Positions 20,978-28,640 of a stretch of DNA of 64,000 bases are shown here, in pieces. Position 1 is the stretch's first letter. The number at the start of each line of letters is the position of its first letter. Below the pieces are notes generated by a model. That model ran no database searches. It had not been told where the DNA came from and worked only from the letters and a program-made list of their open reading frames with translations. The translations under genes and the position numbers were made by a program. This stretch comes from Pseudomonas maioricensis (GTDB lineage Bacteria; Pseudomonadota; Gammaproteobacteria; Pseudomonadales; Pseudomonadaceae), in NCBI RefSeq assembly GCF_022790535.1, contig NZ_LOHG01000002.1:97820-161819 (forward strand), written 5' to 3'.

Positions 20978-21832
20978 TCACGCCCCCGTAGCAACCTCAC
21001 GGGCCGGATCGGTAATCCACTCACTCCACGAGCCCGCATACAGCCCACCCAACGGATACCCCGCGAGACACAACGCAAACAGGTTGTGACACGCCGTCAC
21101 GCCAGACCCGCAATAAGCAACCAGATTCTCAGGCGGGCGCCCCTGAAGCTTTTCGGCAAACCGCTGCTTGAGTTGCTCAGGTGGTAAAAAGCGTCCATCA
21201 GGGCCAAGGTTTTCGTTGAACGCTGCACATTGCGCACCCGGGATATGCCCCGCGACCGGATCGATAGGCTCCACTTCTCCGCGAAAACGAGCGTCGGCGC
21301 GGGCATCAATCAGGGTCAGTTCTGGTTTTTTGAGACGCTTCTGCAATTGATCGGCGCTCAACACCAGCGAGTCATCCGGCTGGCCCTTGAAATCTCCCGG
21401 CTCTTTGCCTGGAGGATCAAGGCTTAACGGCAAACCCGCAGCATGCCAGGCTTTGAGGCCTCCATCGAGAATGAAAACGCCGTCCCGTTTGCCCAACCAG
21501 GCCAGCAACCACCAGGCCCGGGCGGCGTAGGCACCCGAACCATCGTCATAAAGCACAACATCGCTGTCGGCGTTGACGCCCCAATACTGCAAGCGTTCAA
21601 CCAGTTTCTGTGGATCAGGCAGCGGATGGCGGCCGGTTTTACCCTTGCTGACCGGGCCGCTGAGATCCCGCTCCAGGTCGGCGAACGACGAGCCATCGAT
21701 ATGCCCGTCGGCATAACTGCGCTGGCCGTAGGAAGTATCTTCGAGAGCAAAACGACAATCGAGAATCACCAGCCCAGGCTGCTGCTGGCGAGCGGCCAGT
21801 TGCTGCGGGCTGATCAGTTGCGCGATGGGCAT
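20978..21832 (-). CDS. sseA: 3-mercaptopyruvate/thiosulfate sulfurtransferase (two rhodanese domains)
   Basis: Transfers sulfane sulfur from 3-mercaptopyruvate or thiosulfate to acceptors. The 284-aa protein has an inactive N-terminal rhodanese domain and a C-terminal active one with the loop CGSGVTA; this loop type favours mercaptopyruvate over thiosulfate. The start at 21832 (MPIAQLIS) follows AGGAG. The gene lies 64 nt after the TetR stop on the same strand and may be co-transcribed with it. Confidence 0.87.
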   Translation of the reverse strand: MPIAQLISPQQLAARQQQPGLVILDCRFALEDTSYGQRSYADGHIDGSSFADLERDLSGPVSKGKTGRHPLPDPQKLVERLQYWGVNADSDVVLYDDGSGAYAARAWWLLAWLGKRDGVFILDGGLKAWHAAGLPLSLDPPGKEPGDFKGQPDDSLVLSADQLQKRLKKPELTLIDARADARFRGEVEPIDPVAGHIPGAQCAAFNENLGPDGRFLPPEQLKQRFAEKLQGRPPENLVAYCGSGVTACHNLFALCLAGYPLGGLYAGSWSEWITDPAREVATGA

Positions 21833-21896
21833 GACAGGCTCCTGTGGACAATTTTGAATATTCAGCATTGCTGCAATTCGTTCCGGCTGACGACGT

Positions 21897-22568
21897 TCAG
21901 ACCCCATCCGCCAGCGCTTGATGCAACGGTACATAAAATTCTTCGCACAGCGCGTTCACTTCCTGTTGCGCCTGCGGGGTTACATAACCTGACTCAAGCA
22001 TCAGTACCTGATAAACGCCACGGCGAATCGCATCTTCACTCAAATGGGTGCTGTTTTCCCGTGTAGTACAGAGGAAGCGCACCCAGGACGTGAGGATGAT
22101 CCAGGTGTTGAGCGTCAGCGACTCTATCTGCACCTTGTTCATGTGCAGGATGCCAGCCTCCACGAATCCACCGTAAATGGCCATGGCCTGAATAAGACAA
22201 TGCTGGGAAAAACGTCTGTAGCGGGCGGCCAGATCAGGATCGGCATCCAGTAGATGCTCCAGGTCTCGATGCAGAAAACGATAACGCCACATGCCATCGA
22301 GAATTTCCAGCAGGTAATACCGCTTGTCTTCGACACTGGGCAGACGGCCCTTGGGCGGGCGCAGGAAGGTGTTCACCAGCGCTTCGTATTCACTGAAGAG
22401 TTCGGCGATGATCGCCTGCTTATTGGGGAAATGGTAATAGAGATTGCCGGGAGACATCTCCAGATGAGCGGCAATGTGGTTGGTGCTTACACTGCGCTCG
22501 CCCTGCTGATTGAACAGTTCCAGACTGTTCTGCACGATCCGTTCACGGGTTTTGATACGCGGGGTCAT
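21897..22568 (-). CDS. TetR/AcrR family transcriptional regulator
   Basis: A 223-aa repressor. The N-terminal HTH reads TRERIVQNSLELFNQQGER followed by TNHIAAHLEMSPGNLYYHFPNK; the C-terminal ligand domain contains RYRFLHRDLEHLLDADPDLAARY, as in TetR_C_13/DUF6285-like proteins near aldehyde dehydrogenase genes. In PAO1 (from memory) the corresponding regulator lies next to the aldehyde dehydrogenase gene that is found here 4 kb away. The ATG at 22568 is chosen; TTG 6 nt upstream is an alternative. Confidence 0.85.
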   Translation of the reverse strand: MTPRIKTRERIVQNSLELFNQQGERSVSTNHIAAHLEMSPGNLYYHFPNKQAIIAELFSEYEALVNTFLRPPKGRLPSVEDKRYYLLEILDGMWRYRFLHRDLEHLLDADPDLAARYRRFSQHCLIQAMAIYGGFVEAGILHMNKVQIESLTLNTWIILTSWVRFLCTTRENSTHLSEDAIRRGVYQVLMLESGYVTPQAQQEVNALCEEFYVPLHQALADGV

Positions 22569-22577
22569 GCTCAACTT

Positions 22578-22609
22578 GATCGCTCGAGTGTTATTGGTAT
22601 CGAGCGATC
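22578..22609. promoter_or_regulatory. Inverted repeat upstream of tetR, possible autoregulatory operator
   Basis: Perfect 10-bp arms GATCGCTCGA (22578-22587) and TCGAGCGATC (22600-22609) lie 10 nt before the TetR start codon, where a repressor's own operator would be expected. Confidence 0.4.
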
Positions 22610-22620
22610 TTAACGCAAGC

Positions 22621-22653
22621 GTGATATCCGGGCATCAACCGCCCGGACATCAC
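22621..22653 (-). terminator. Hairpin after the dehydratase gene
   Basis: GTGATATCCGGGC (22621-22633) pairs with GCCCGGACATCAC (22641-22653) with one mismatch, right after the enolase-superfamily stop. It would also insulate the TetR promoter. Confidence 0.5.
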
Positions 22654-22659
22654 TTTCCC

Positions 22660-23820
22660 TCAAGGGCGCTTGCCGATTTCCACTTGCTGCGCGGTCCAGG
22701 GCTTGACCTGCTCGCTCAGCGTCAGACCCAAGCCTGGTCGGGTCGGCACCAGCATACGGCCATCGCGGGTTTCCAGACGCTCATTGAACAACGGCTCCAG
22801 CCACTCGAAATGCTCAACCCAGGGTTCAGTCGGGTAAGCCGCCGCCAGATGCACGTGCAGCTCCATGGCAAAGTGCGGGGCCAGCATCAACCCTGCATGC
22901 TCCGCCATGGCCGCCACTTTCAGATAAGGCGTAATGCCGCCCACCCGGGGCGCATCCGGCATGAGGAAGTCAGCGCCGCGCAGTTTTATAAACTCGGCAT
23001 GCTCGGCCACGCTGGTCAGCATTTCGCCTGTGGCGATTGGGGTGTCGAATTGCTGAGCCAGTGCGGCATGGCCTTCCGCGTCGTAACAATCGAGCGGCTC
23101 TTCGATCCAGATCAGGTTGTACTCTTCGAACTTGCGGCACATGCGCTGGGCCGTCGGTCGATCCCACTGCTGGTTGGCGTCGACCATCAACGGGAAGTTA
23201 TCCCCAAGGTGCTTGCGGATGGTGCTGACGCGCTCGATATCCACAGCCCAGTCAGGCTGACCGACCTTCAGCTTGATACCGCCAATGCCCTTTTCCCGGG
23301 ACAGATCGGTGTTTTTCATCAACTGATCCAGCGGCGTATGCAAGAAGCCGCCGGAGGTGTTGTAGCAACGTACAGAATCACGTTGCGCGCCGAGCAAGCG
23401 TGCCAGGGACAAGTTGGCGCGCTTGGCCTTCAAATCCCAAAGCGCCACATCGAAGGCCCCAATGGCTTGAGTCGACATGCCGCTGCGGCCCACCGATGCA
23501 CCCGCCCAGCAGAGTTTGGTCCACAGCTTGGCGATGTCGCTGGGGTTCTCGCCGATGAGCGCCGGAGCAATTTCCTGAGCGTGCGCAAACTGCCCGGGCC
23601 CACCGGCGCGCTTGGAGTAACTGAAACCTAGCCCGCTGTGGCCATCAACGGTTTCGATTTCCACGAACAGCATGGCGATCTCGGTCATCGGCTTCTGCCG
23701 CCCGGTCAGTACCTTGGCATCGCTGATCGGATTGGCCAGCGGCAGGAATACCGATGAGACTTTAACCCAGGCAATCTGGTCGTGATCGGAGGACTTGATG
23801 TTTTCTTGTTGGGTTTGCAT
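22660..23820 (-). CDS. Enolase-superfamily sugar-acid dehydratase (L-talarate/galactarate dehydratase-like)
   Basis: A 386-aa mandelate-racemase-type enzyme. The N-terminal capping domain is followed by a barrel with the KxK catalytic pair in GIKLKVGQPD, the metal ligands in MVDANQQW, WIEEPLDCYD and ATGEMLTS, and the His/Glu part in LAPHFAMELHVHLAAAYP. This arrangement resembles L-talarate/galactarate dehydratase, which eliminates water from a C6 aldarate to give a 2-keto-3-deoxy acid. Exact substrate cannot be told from sequence. No transporter or downstream enzymes are adjacent. Two palindromes upstream suggest control by the adjacent LacI-type protein. Confidence 0.75.
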   Translation of the reverse strand: MQTQQENIKSSDHDQIAWVKVSSVFLPLANPISDAKVLTGRQKPMTEIAMLFVEIETVDGHSGLGFSYSKRAGGPGQFAHAQEIAPALIGENPSDIAKLWTKLCWAGASVGRSGMSTQAIGAFDVALWDLKAKRANLSLARLLGAQRDSVRCYNTSGGFLHTPLDQLMKNTDLSREKGIGGIKLKVGQPDWAVDIERVSTIRKHLGDNFPLMVDANQQWDRPTAQRMCRKFEEYNLIWIEEPLDCYDAEGHAALAQQFDTPIATGEMLTSVAEHAEFIKLRGADFLMPDAPRVGGITPYLKVAAMAEHAGLMLAPHFAMELHVHLAAAYPTEPWVEHFEWLEPLFNERLETRDGRMLVPTRPGLGLTLSEQVKPWTAQQVEIGKRP

Positions 23821-23885
23821 AGGGGCTTCCTGAGTTCGGCTCGCACCAGAGCTTCGTGGTTAGGCACGAGCAAATGCAGAGAGTG

Positions 23886-23901
23886 ATGATTGCGCAATCA
23901 T
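23886..23901. promoter_or_regulatory. LacI-type operator, copy 1
   Basis: A perfect 16-bp palindrome ATGATTGCGCAATCAT with the central CG step typical of LacI-family operators, 65 nt upstream of the dehydratase start. Confidence 0.75.
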
Positions 23902-23960
23902 TCAGACTTCAAAAAAATCTCCACGTCCTGATGCGGCGGGAGAACTGAGCCGATACTACT

Positions 23961-23976
23961 ATGATTGCGCAATCAT
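23961..23976. promoter_or_regulatory. LacI-type operator, copy 2
   Basis: An identical copy of the palindrome ATGATTGCGCAATCAT, 75 bp from copy 1 centre to centre (about seven helical turns), between the lacI-type gene and the dehydratase. Spacing would allow looping. Confidence 0.75.
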
Positions 23977-24013
23977 TCAATAGCGCCATTCATCATTTCA
24001 GGTGCCAGTGACT

Positions 24014-25066
24014 TCAGGTGGTGGCGCGGTCGATGAGGGTGAAACCGGTATCGATGCGCAAGGGATTTTCTGCACCAGCGGGATAGCCGAAGCGCTCCAG
24101 CAGGGCCTGAGCGGCGAGTTGGCCGATACGCAAACCATCGACGTTGACCGTGGACAATGCTGGATAAACCTGTGCGGCGCTGCTCAAATCACCGAAGCCC
24201 ATCACCGCCAGGTCTTCGGGTACACGCAAACCCCGGCTGGCCGCTTCAGCCAGCACACCTTGCGCAATGGTGTCCGAACTACAGATAACAATTTCGGGGC
24301 GCTCTTGCTGGTCGATCAGGCGACGCAAACCTTCCCGGCCGATTTCAAGCGTGGCTGGCGGCGCAAGCACTTCCACCGGCACATCACGAACGCCATGGCG
24401 TTCCAGCTCGGCCAACAGGCTTTTGCAGCGACGCATACCGCGGGGGTCGCTGATGGTGACTACCGAGAAACGCCGATAATTTTTCTCCAGCAGATGCCGT
24501 GCCACGGCCTCGCCCACCGTCTCATGGGAAAAGCCCACCAGCATGTCGATAGGCGCTTCACTCAAATCCCATGCTTCCACGACAGGAATGCCAGCCTGAG
24601 CCAGCCGTATCCGGCTAGCTTCAGTATGCAGGGTACCGGTTAACACAATGCCGTCAGGCCGCCGACCCAGTACCGCCTCAAGCAACCTCTCTTCCTGCTC
24701 GGCGGAATAACCGGTCAGCCCCATCATCGTCTGATAGCCCGCTTTGGTCAGGGAGTCCATCAGCGCCTGAACCGTGTCGGCAAAGATCGAGTTGGCAATT
24801 GTCGGCAGGAAGATCGCCACCAGGCGGCTTTTATTGCTGGCCAGCCCACCGGCCAACATGTTCGAAACATAGCCGGTCGCGCGCACAGCCTCGCGCACCT
24901 TGTCGCGAGTCTTCTCGCTGACCAGCTCAGGCCGGTGCAATGCCCGGGAAACCGTCATCGGCGAAACGCCCGCCACCTTGGCAACATCAATCAGAGTCAG
25001 GCTCGCGCCTTTGGGCAAGGATGCGATGGTAGATCCCGCAGGAACGCCATCTGATGGTTTCGACAT
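24014..25066 (-). CDS. LacI family transcriptional regulator
   Basis: A 350-aa regulator. The HTH LTLIDVAKVAGVSPMTVSRALHRPELVSEKTRDKV lies at about residues 24-58 behind a 20-residue extension, followed by the hinge region and a periplasmic-binding-protein-like sensor domain (LVAIFLPTIANSIFADTVQAL, VICSSDTIAQGVL, LAVMGFGDL). It resembles the GntR-type subgroup that senses sugar acids. It is transcribed toward the dehydratase gene, which has two palindromes in front of it, so it most likely represses that gene and responds to its substrate. Confidence 0.88.
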   Translation of the reverse strand: MSKPSDGVPAGSTIASLPKGASLTLIDVAKVAGVSPMTVSRALHRPELVSEKTRDKVREAVRATGYVSNMLAGGLASNKSRLVAIFLPTIANSIFADTVQALMDSLTKAGYQTMMGLTGYSAEQEERLLEAVLGRRPDGIVLTGTLHTEASRIRLAQAGIPVVEAWDLSEAPIDMLVGFSHETVGEAVARHLLEKNYRRFSVVTISDPRGMRRCKSLLAELERHGVRDVPVEVLAPPATLEIGREGLRRLIDQQERPEIVICSSDTIAQGVLAEAASRGLRVPEDLAVMGFGDLSSAAQVYPALSTVNVDGLRIGQLAAQALLERFGYPAGAENPLRIDTGFTLIDRATT

Positions 25067-25167
25067 GAGTGTTTCCGGACCGCTGCGCTAGACCGGCAAA
25101 GATACCGCTTCCGGGGTGACAAATGTAGCCGGGTTGTGAAGTGCTGGCTTTAACTCGCAAACGACAA

Positions 25168-25318
25168 TGTACGCCTACAGGCATACAAACTAAATGATTA
25201 TGTAAGCCTATAGACGTACATTATTTACAAACCTGTACACCTATGGGCTAACATAAAAATATATATGTACGCCTACAGGCTTACGATTTTTTCTAAAATC
25301 ATCACCTACAGGCTTACG
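25168..25318. promoter_or_regulatory. Array of five phased palindromic operators upstream of the HTH/Fic pair
   Basis: Five 20-bp sites begin at 25168, 25201, 25234, 25266 and 25299, a period of 32-33 bp or about three helical turns. Copies: TGTACGCCTACAGGCATACA, TGTAAGCCTATAGACGTACA, TGTACACCTATGGGCTAACA, TGTACGCCTACAGGCTTACG, and a last copy in which only the right part CCTACAGGCTTACG is kept. The consensus TGTAnGCCTAnAGGCnTACA is a near-perfect dyad. The array covers the whole promoter region of the downstream pair and ends 45 nt before its first start codon. The spacers are AT-rich and unrelated. The obvious binder is the HTH protein encoded directly downstream. Confidence 0.8.
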
Positions 25319-25363
25319 GTTACTTCTACACAGGCGCCTGATGGCTGCCAAAAAGGAGATCCT

Positions 25364-25828
25364 ATGGACACTTCGTCACTGAACAAGCTGCGTCTGAATC
25401 AGGTAGAGCGTGCGTTGGAACCATTCATTGCTTTAAAAGGTAAAACCGTACCGCCCGGCGGCTGGCTACGGTCAATCCGGGAATCGCTTGGCCGGTCTGT
25501 ACGCAGTCAGGCTGCGTGGGTAGATGTGTCACCAACAACGCTTCATAAATCCGAAAAATCAGAAGCCGAGGACCGGATCACGCTCGGTCAACTGCGAAAG
25601 TTGGCAAATGGACTGGATTGCGAGTTGGTCTATGCACTCGTGCCAAAAAAGCCACTGCACGAAATGGTCGAGGAACGTGCGCAACTGCTGGCGCGTAAAG
25701 AAGTCATGGGAGTTTCACACACCATGGCGCTTGAAGATCAACGTCCTTCTGACGCATTCGTCGAACGCAAAGTGAATGAGCGACGCCTGGAATTGCTCGC
25801 GGGCGCCTGGAGCCGACTGTGGCGCTAG
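25364..25828 (+). CDS. Mobile mystery protein A (HTH DNA-binding, antitoxin-like)
   Basis: A 154-aa protein matching the 'mobile mystery protein A' family, always found upstream of a Fic partner. Residues 34-90 form a Cro/C1-type HTH (WLRSIRESLGRSVRSQAAWV, SPTTLHKSEKSE, ITLGQLRKLANGLDCELVYALVP). The C-terminal helix (EERAQLLARKEVMGVSHTMALEDQ) may contact the Fic protein. The start at 25364 has a strong AAAGGAGATCCT site; an in-frame ATG at 25265 lies inside operator 4 and is rejected. The Fic gene overlaps its end by 10 nt. Predicted role: autorepressor through the five operators, and possibly an antitoxin. Confidence 0.85.
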   Translation: MDTSSLNKLRLNQVERALEPFIALKGKTVPPGGWLRSIRESLGRSVRSQAAWVDVSPTTLHKSEKSEAEDRITLGQLRKLANGLDCELVYALVPKKPLHEMVEERAQLLARKEVMGVSHTMALEDQRPSDAFVERKVNERRLELLAGAWSRLWR

Positions 25829-26406
25829 AGACAAACCTGAAACCCGGGCAAACGCCCCTGGATACTGACGAAGCAGCTGGACTCAAGCCAAAACACATCA
25901 TCACTCAGGGTGAGCTTGATGAATGGGAAGCTGAAAATCTGCTCAAAGCCAATCGATGGCTCAACGGGCAAAAAAAGCTTGATGTACTGAACGAACAATT
26001 TTGCCGCAACCTGCATAAAAAGATGTTCGGCGATACGTGGATGTGGGCAGGGACGTTCCGAAAAACCGAAAAGAATATTGGCTGCGAGCCCATTCAGATA
26101 GCGATCCAGCTAAACCAGCTTTTGGGGAACGTTACCTATTGGATCGAGAACGAGAGCTTTGCGCCGGACGAGATAGCCGCCCGCTTCCATCGAGAACTCG
26201 TTTGGATACACCCCTTCCCTAACGGAAACGGCCGACACGCTCGCTACATGACTGACGCGCTTGTGAGGCAGTGCGGCCGTCCGGAGTTCTCTTGGGGGAG
26301 CAAAAACCTTGTCTCGGCCAGCGAGGTTCGAAGTCGATACATCCAGTCTCTGCGCGACGCGGATGCCGGGAATTACGCTTTGCTTATTGAGTTCGTCCAT
26401 AGCTGA
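25819..26406 (+). CDS. Mobile mystery protein B (Fic domain)
   Basis: A 195-aa Fic-domain protein. The complete active-site motif HPFPNGNGRHAR is at residues 131-142 (catalytic His131), so it should be able to transfer AMP or another nucleotide monophosphate to a hydroxyl side chain. The flap-like segment (FRKTEKNIG, residues 80-88) that docks target proteins is present. I see no clear [ST]xxxE[GN] inhibitory motif inside the protein, so inhibition may come from the upstream partner. Translation starts at a GTG overlapping the HTH gene by 10 nt, hence coupled expression. The target is unknown. Families A and B are known from plasmids and mobile regions and were suggested to resemble addiction modules. 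Confidence 0.88.
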   Translation: MALETNLKPGQTPLDTDEAAGLKPKHIITQGELDEWEAENLLKANRWLNGQKKLDVLNEQFCRNLHKKMFGDTWMWAGTFRKTEKNIGCEPIQIAIQLNQLLGNVTYWIENESFAPDEIAARFHRELVWIHPFPNGNGRHARYMTDALVRQCGRPEFSWGSKNLVSASEVRSRYIQSLRDADAGNYALLIEFVHS

Positions 26407-26520
26407 GCCACTGCTAACTGAAAGCATAGAACCTCAGAAAACACAGAAACCAACACGGCATTTGACTTTCTAGAGCAACAACTCTAAAACCAGTGAATAA
26501 CTAAAAAAGGAATTGCCCAC

Positions 26521-27951
26521 ATGCCTGCCGAACTCGCCTGGTTAACGGACCGCTCACAACCGTCCAACGAACTTGAGCGGGTGTTTGCTGAGCAACGCAA
26601 AGCCTTCGCCGCCAATCCGATGCCATCTGCTGGCCAGAGACTGCAATGGCTCGCCAGCCTGCATGATTTGCTCTGTGCCGAGCAGCAGGCGTTGATCGAA
26701 GCAATCAGCAGTGACTTCAGCCATCGCAGCGCTGATGAGACGTTGCTGGCCGAACTGATGCCCAGCCTGTTCGGCATAAAAGACGCCCGTAAAAACCTGA
26801 AAAAGTGGATGAAGCCTTCGCGACGCAAGGTAGGCATCGCCTTTCAGCCAGCATCGGCCAAGGTGGTGTATCAACCTCTGGGGGTAGTCGGCGTTATCGT
26901 GCCCTGGAACTACCCGTTGTTTCTGGCCATCGGCCCAATGATTGGAGCGTTGGCAGCGGGCAATCGGGTGATGCTCAAACTTAGCGAATCAACGCCCACT
27001 ACCGGCGAACTGCTCAAGCATCTGTTCGCTCGTGTGTTCCCGGAGGACTTGGTGGCTGTGGTGTTGGGCGAAGCGGACGTTGGCATCGCATTCTCAACAT
27101 TGCCGTTCGATCATCTGCTGTTCACCGGCGCCACCAGCGTTGGCAAGCATGTGATGCGCGCTGCCGCGGAAAATCTCACGCCGGTCACGCTGGAGCTTGG
27201 TGGCAAGTCCCCGGCCATCGTGTCCCATGACGTGCCACTCAAGGACGCTGCCGAGCGCATCGCCTTCGGTAAGACGCTCAATGCCGGGCAAACCTGCGTC
27301 GCGCCTGACTACGTATTGGTACCGGAAGATCGCGTCGAGGCATTCGTTGACGCTTACAAGGCTGCGGTTCTCGGGTTCTATCCCACACTGACGGACAACC
27401 CTGATTACACGGCAATCATCAATCAACGCCAGTTCGCGCGCCTCAACCACTATCTGGCCGATGCGGCTGACAAAGGCGCGAAGGTTATTCCCCTTTACGA
27501 GGCTGGTCAGGATCGACGCATGCCGTTCAGCCTGTTGCTTAACGTCAGTGACGACATGCTGGTGATGCAGGACGAGATTTTCGGCCCGCTGCTGCCCATC
27601 GTGCCCTACTCACGAATGGACCAGGCGTTCAGCTACATAAACCAGCGCCCTCGCCCGCTGGCCTTGTATTACTTCGGCTACGACAAAGCCGAACAGCAGC
27701 GCGTGCTGGAGCAGACACACTCCGGCGGTGTGTGCCTGAACGATACCCTGCTGCATGTAGCGCAGGATGACTTGCCATTCGGCGGTGTCGGCCCTTCCGG
27801 CATGGGTCACTACCATGGCCATGAGGGTTTCATGACGTTCAGCAAGGCCAAGGCCGTGCTGATCAAACAGCGCTTCAACGCTGCACGGCTGATCTATCCT
27901 CCTTATGGCAAGGCGATTCAGCGGCTGGTCTACAAGCTGTTTATCCGGTGA
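26521..27951 (+). CDS. calB: Coniferyl-aldehyde-type dehydrogenase
   Basis: A 476-aa NAD(P)-dependent aldehyde dehydrogenase. Catalytic Glu225 lies in LELGGKSP and Cys259 in AGQTCVAPDY; the cofactor-site motifs GVVGVIVPWNYPLF and FTGATSVGKHVM are intact. A hydrophobic/basic C-terminus (INPPYGK-like IYPPYGKAIQRLVYKLFIR) is typical of the coniferyl aldehyde dehydrogenase subgroup, which also acts on other medium or aromatic aldehydes. It precedes a Tat protein and a GMC oxidoreductase on the same strand; together they could oxidise an alcohol to an aldehyde and then an acid. True substrate unknown. Confidence 0.8.
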   Translation: MPAELAWLTDRSQPSNELERVFAEQRKAFAANPMPSAGQRLQWLASLHDLLCAEQQALIEAISSDFSHRSADETLLAELMPSLFGIKDARKNLKKWMKPSRRKVGIAFQPASAKVVYQPLGVVGVIVPWNYPLFLAIGPMIGALAAGNRVMLKLSESTPTTGELLKHLFARVFPEDLVAVVLGEADVGIAFSTLPFDHLLFTGATSVGKHVMRAAAENLTPVTLELGGKSPAIVSHDVPLKDAAERIAFGKTLNAGQTCVAPDYVLVPEDRVEAFVDAYKAAVLGFYPTLTDNPDYTAIINQRQFARLNHYLADAADKGAKVIPLYEAGQDRRMPFSLLLNVSDDMLVMQDEIFGPLLPIVPYSRMDQAFSYINQRPRPLALYYFGYDKAEQQRVLEQTHSGGVCLNDTLLHVAQDDLPFGGVGPSGMGHYHGHEGFMTFSKAKAVLIKQRFNAARLIYPPYGKAIQRLVYKLFIR

Positions 27952-27962
27952 TGACTAACCTA

Positions 27963-28038
27963 TCTGTAGGAGCTGCCGAAGGCTGCGATCGCGGTATGTA
28001 AGAACGAATGCTTTCGCAGCCTCCGGCAGCTCCTACAG
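27963..28038. repeat. REP pair (family 'A')
   Basis: Arms CTGTAGGAGCTGCCGAAGGC and complement (one C/T change), between the dehydrogenase and Tat-protein genes. Confidence 0.85.
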
Positions 28039-28068
28039 GGATCATTTCAATTCAATAACGGTTCACTC

Positions 28069-28602
28069 ATGAACACCCAGCCCAACCTGAGCCGTCGAAA
28101 TTTCCTGCAAGTCAGCCTGGGCGCCTCTGCGTTTCTGTCCACTGTCGGCCTGACGGCAAGCTTGAGTGGCTGTTCTGCGACAGCACCGGCTAACGGTTTT
28201 ATGGTCCTGCGCACAAGCGATCTTCCGTTCCTAAGAGCACTGATCCCGGTGCTGATCAATGGCAGTGTGCAACCCGTTCTACTGCCGCAGGCCACCGATG
28301 ACACCCTGCACTGCATCGACAAAGGTCTGAATCACCTGTCGCCTGCGATGCTCCAGTTGACCCAGCAACTGCTCGATGTGCTGACCCTGCCTTTCACCCG
28401 CGGACCGCTGACCGGCGTGTGGTCGGCTTGGGAAAAGGCCAGCAACATGCAGATTCAGCAGTTCCTTGATCGTTGGCAAAACAGCTCGCTGGACCTCCTG
28501 CGCCAAGGACATGCCGCACTGCTGCAACTCACTTTGATGGCGTGGTACAGCCACCCCGAATCCTGGGCGCATTGCGGTTACGCCGGACCACCCAGGATCT
28601 GA
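28069..28602 (+). CDS. Tat-exported small protein, probable partner of the GMC oxidoreductase
   Basis: A 177-aa protein with a twin-arginine signal SRRNFLQ (Arg9-Arg10) followed by a weakly hydrophobic stretch and LSGC at 32-35, which could be a lipobox. The rest (about 140 aa) is alpha-helical with no catalytic motif I recognise. It lies 38 nt before the GMC gene. By analogy with membrane-linked dehydrogenases whose small subunit carries the Tat signal, it may export the folded FAD subunit, which itself lacks a signal. That role is inferred from context only. Confidence 0.7.
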   Translation: MNTQPNLSRRNFLQVSLGASAFLSTVGLTASLSGCSATAPANGFMVLRTSDLPFLRALIPVLINGSVQPVLLPQATDDTLHCIDKGLNHLSPAMLQLTQQLLDVLTLPFTRGPLTGVWSAWEKASNMQIQQFLDRWQNSSLDLLRQGHAALLQLTLMAWYSHPESWAHCGYAGPPRI

Positions 28603-28640
28603 AACAACCACACCCGAACAACAACAAAAATCGAGGTTGT

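Noticed and set aside
22510..23631. 373-codon plus-strand frame
   Set aside because: Antisense to the dehydratase gene, crossing the terminator hairpin and TetR promoter.
25168..25318. Regularly spaced repeats resembling a small CRISPR array
   Set aside because: Units are palindromic 20-mers with 12-13-bp spacers, no cas genes and variable copies; an operator array fits better.
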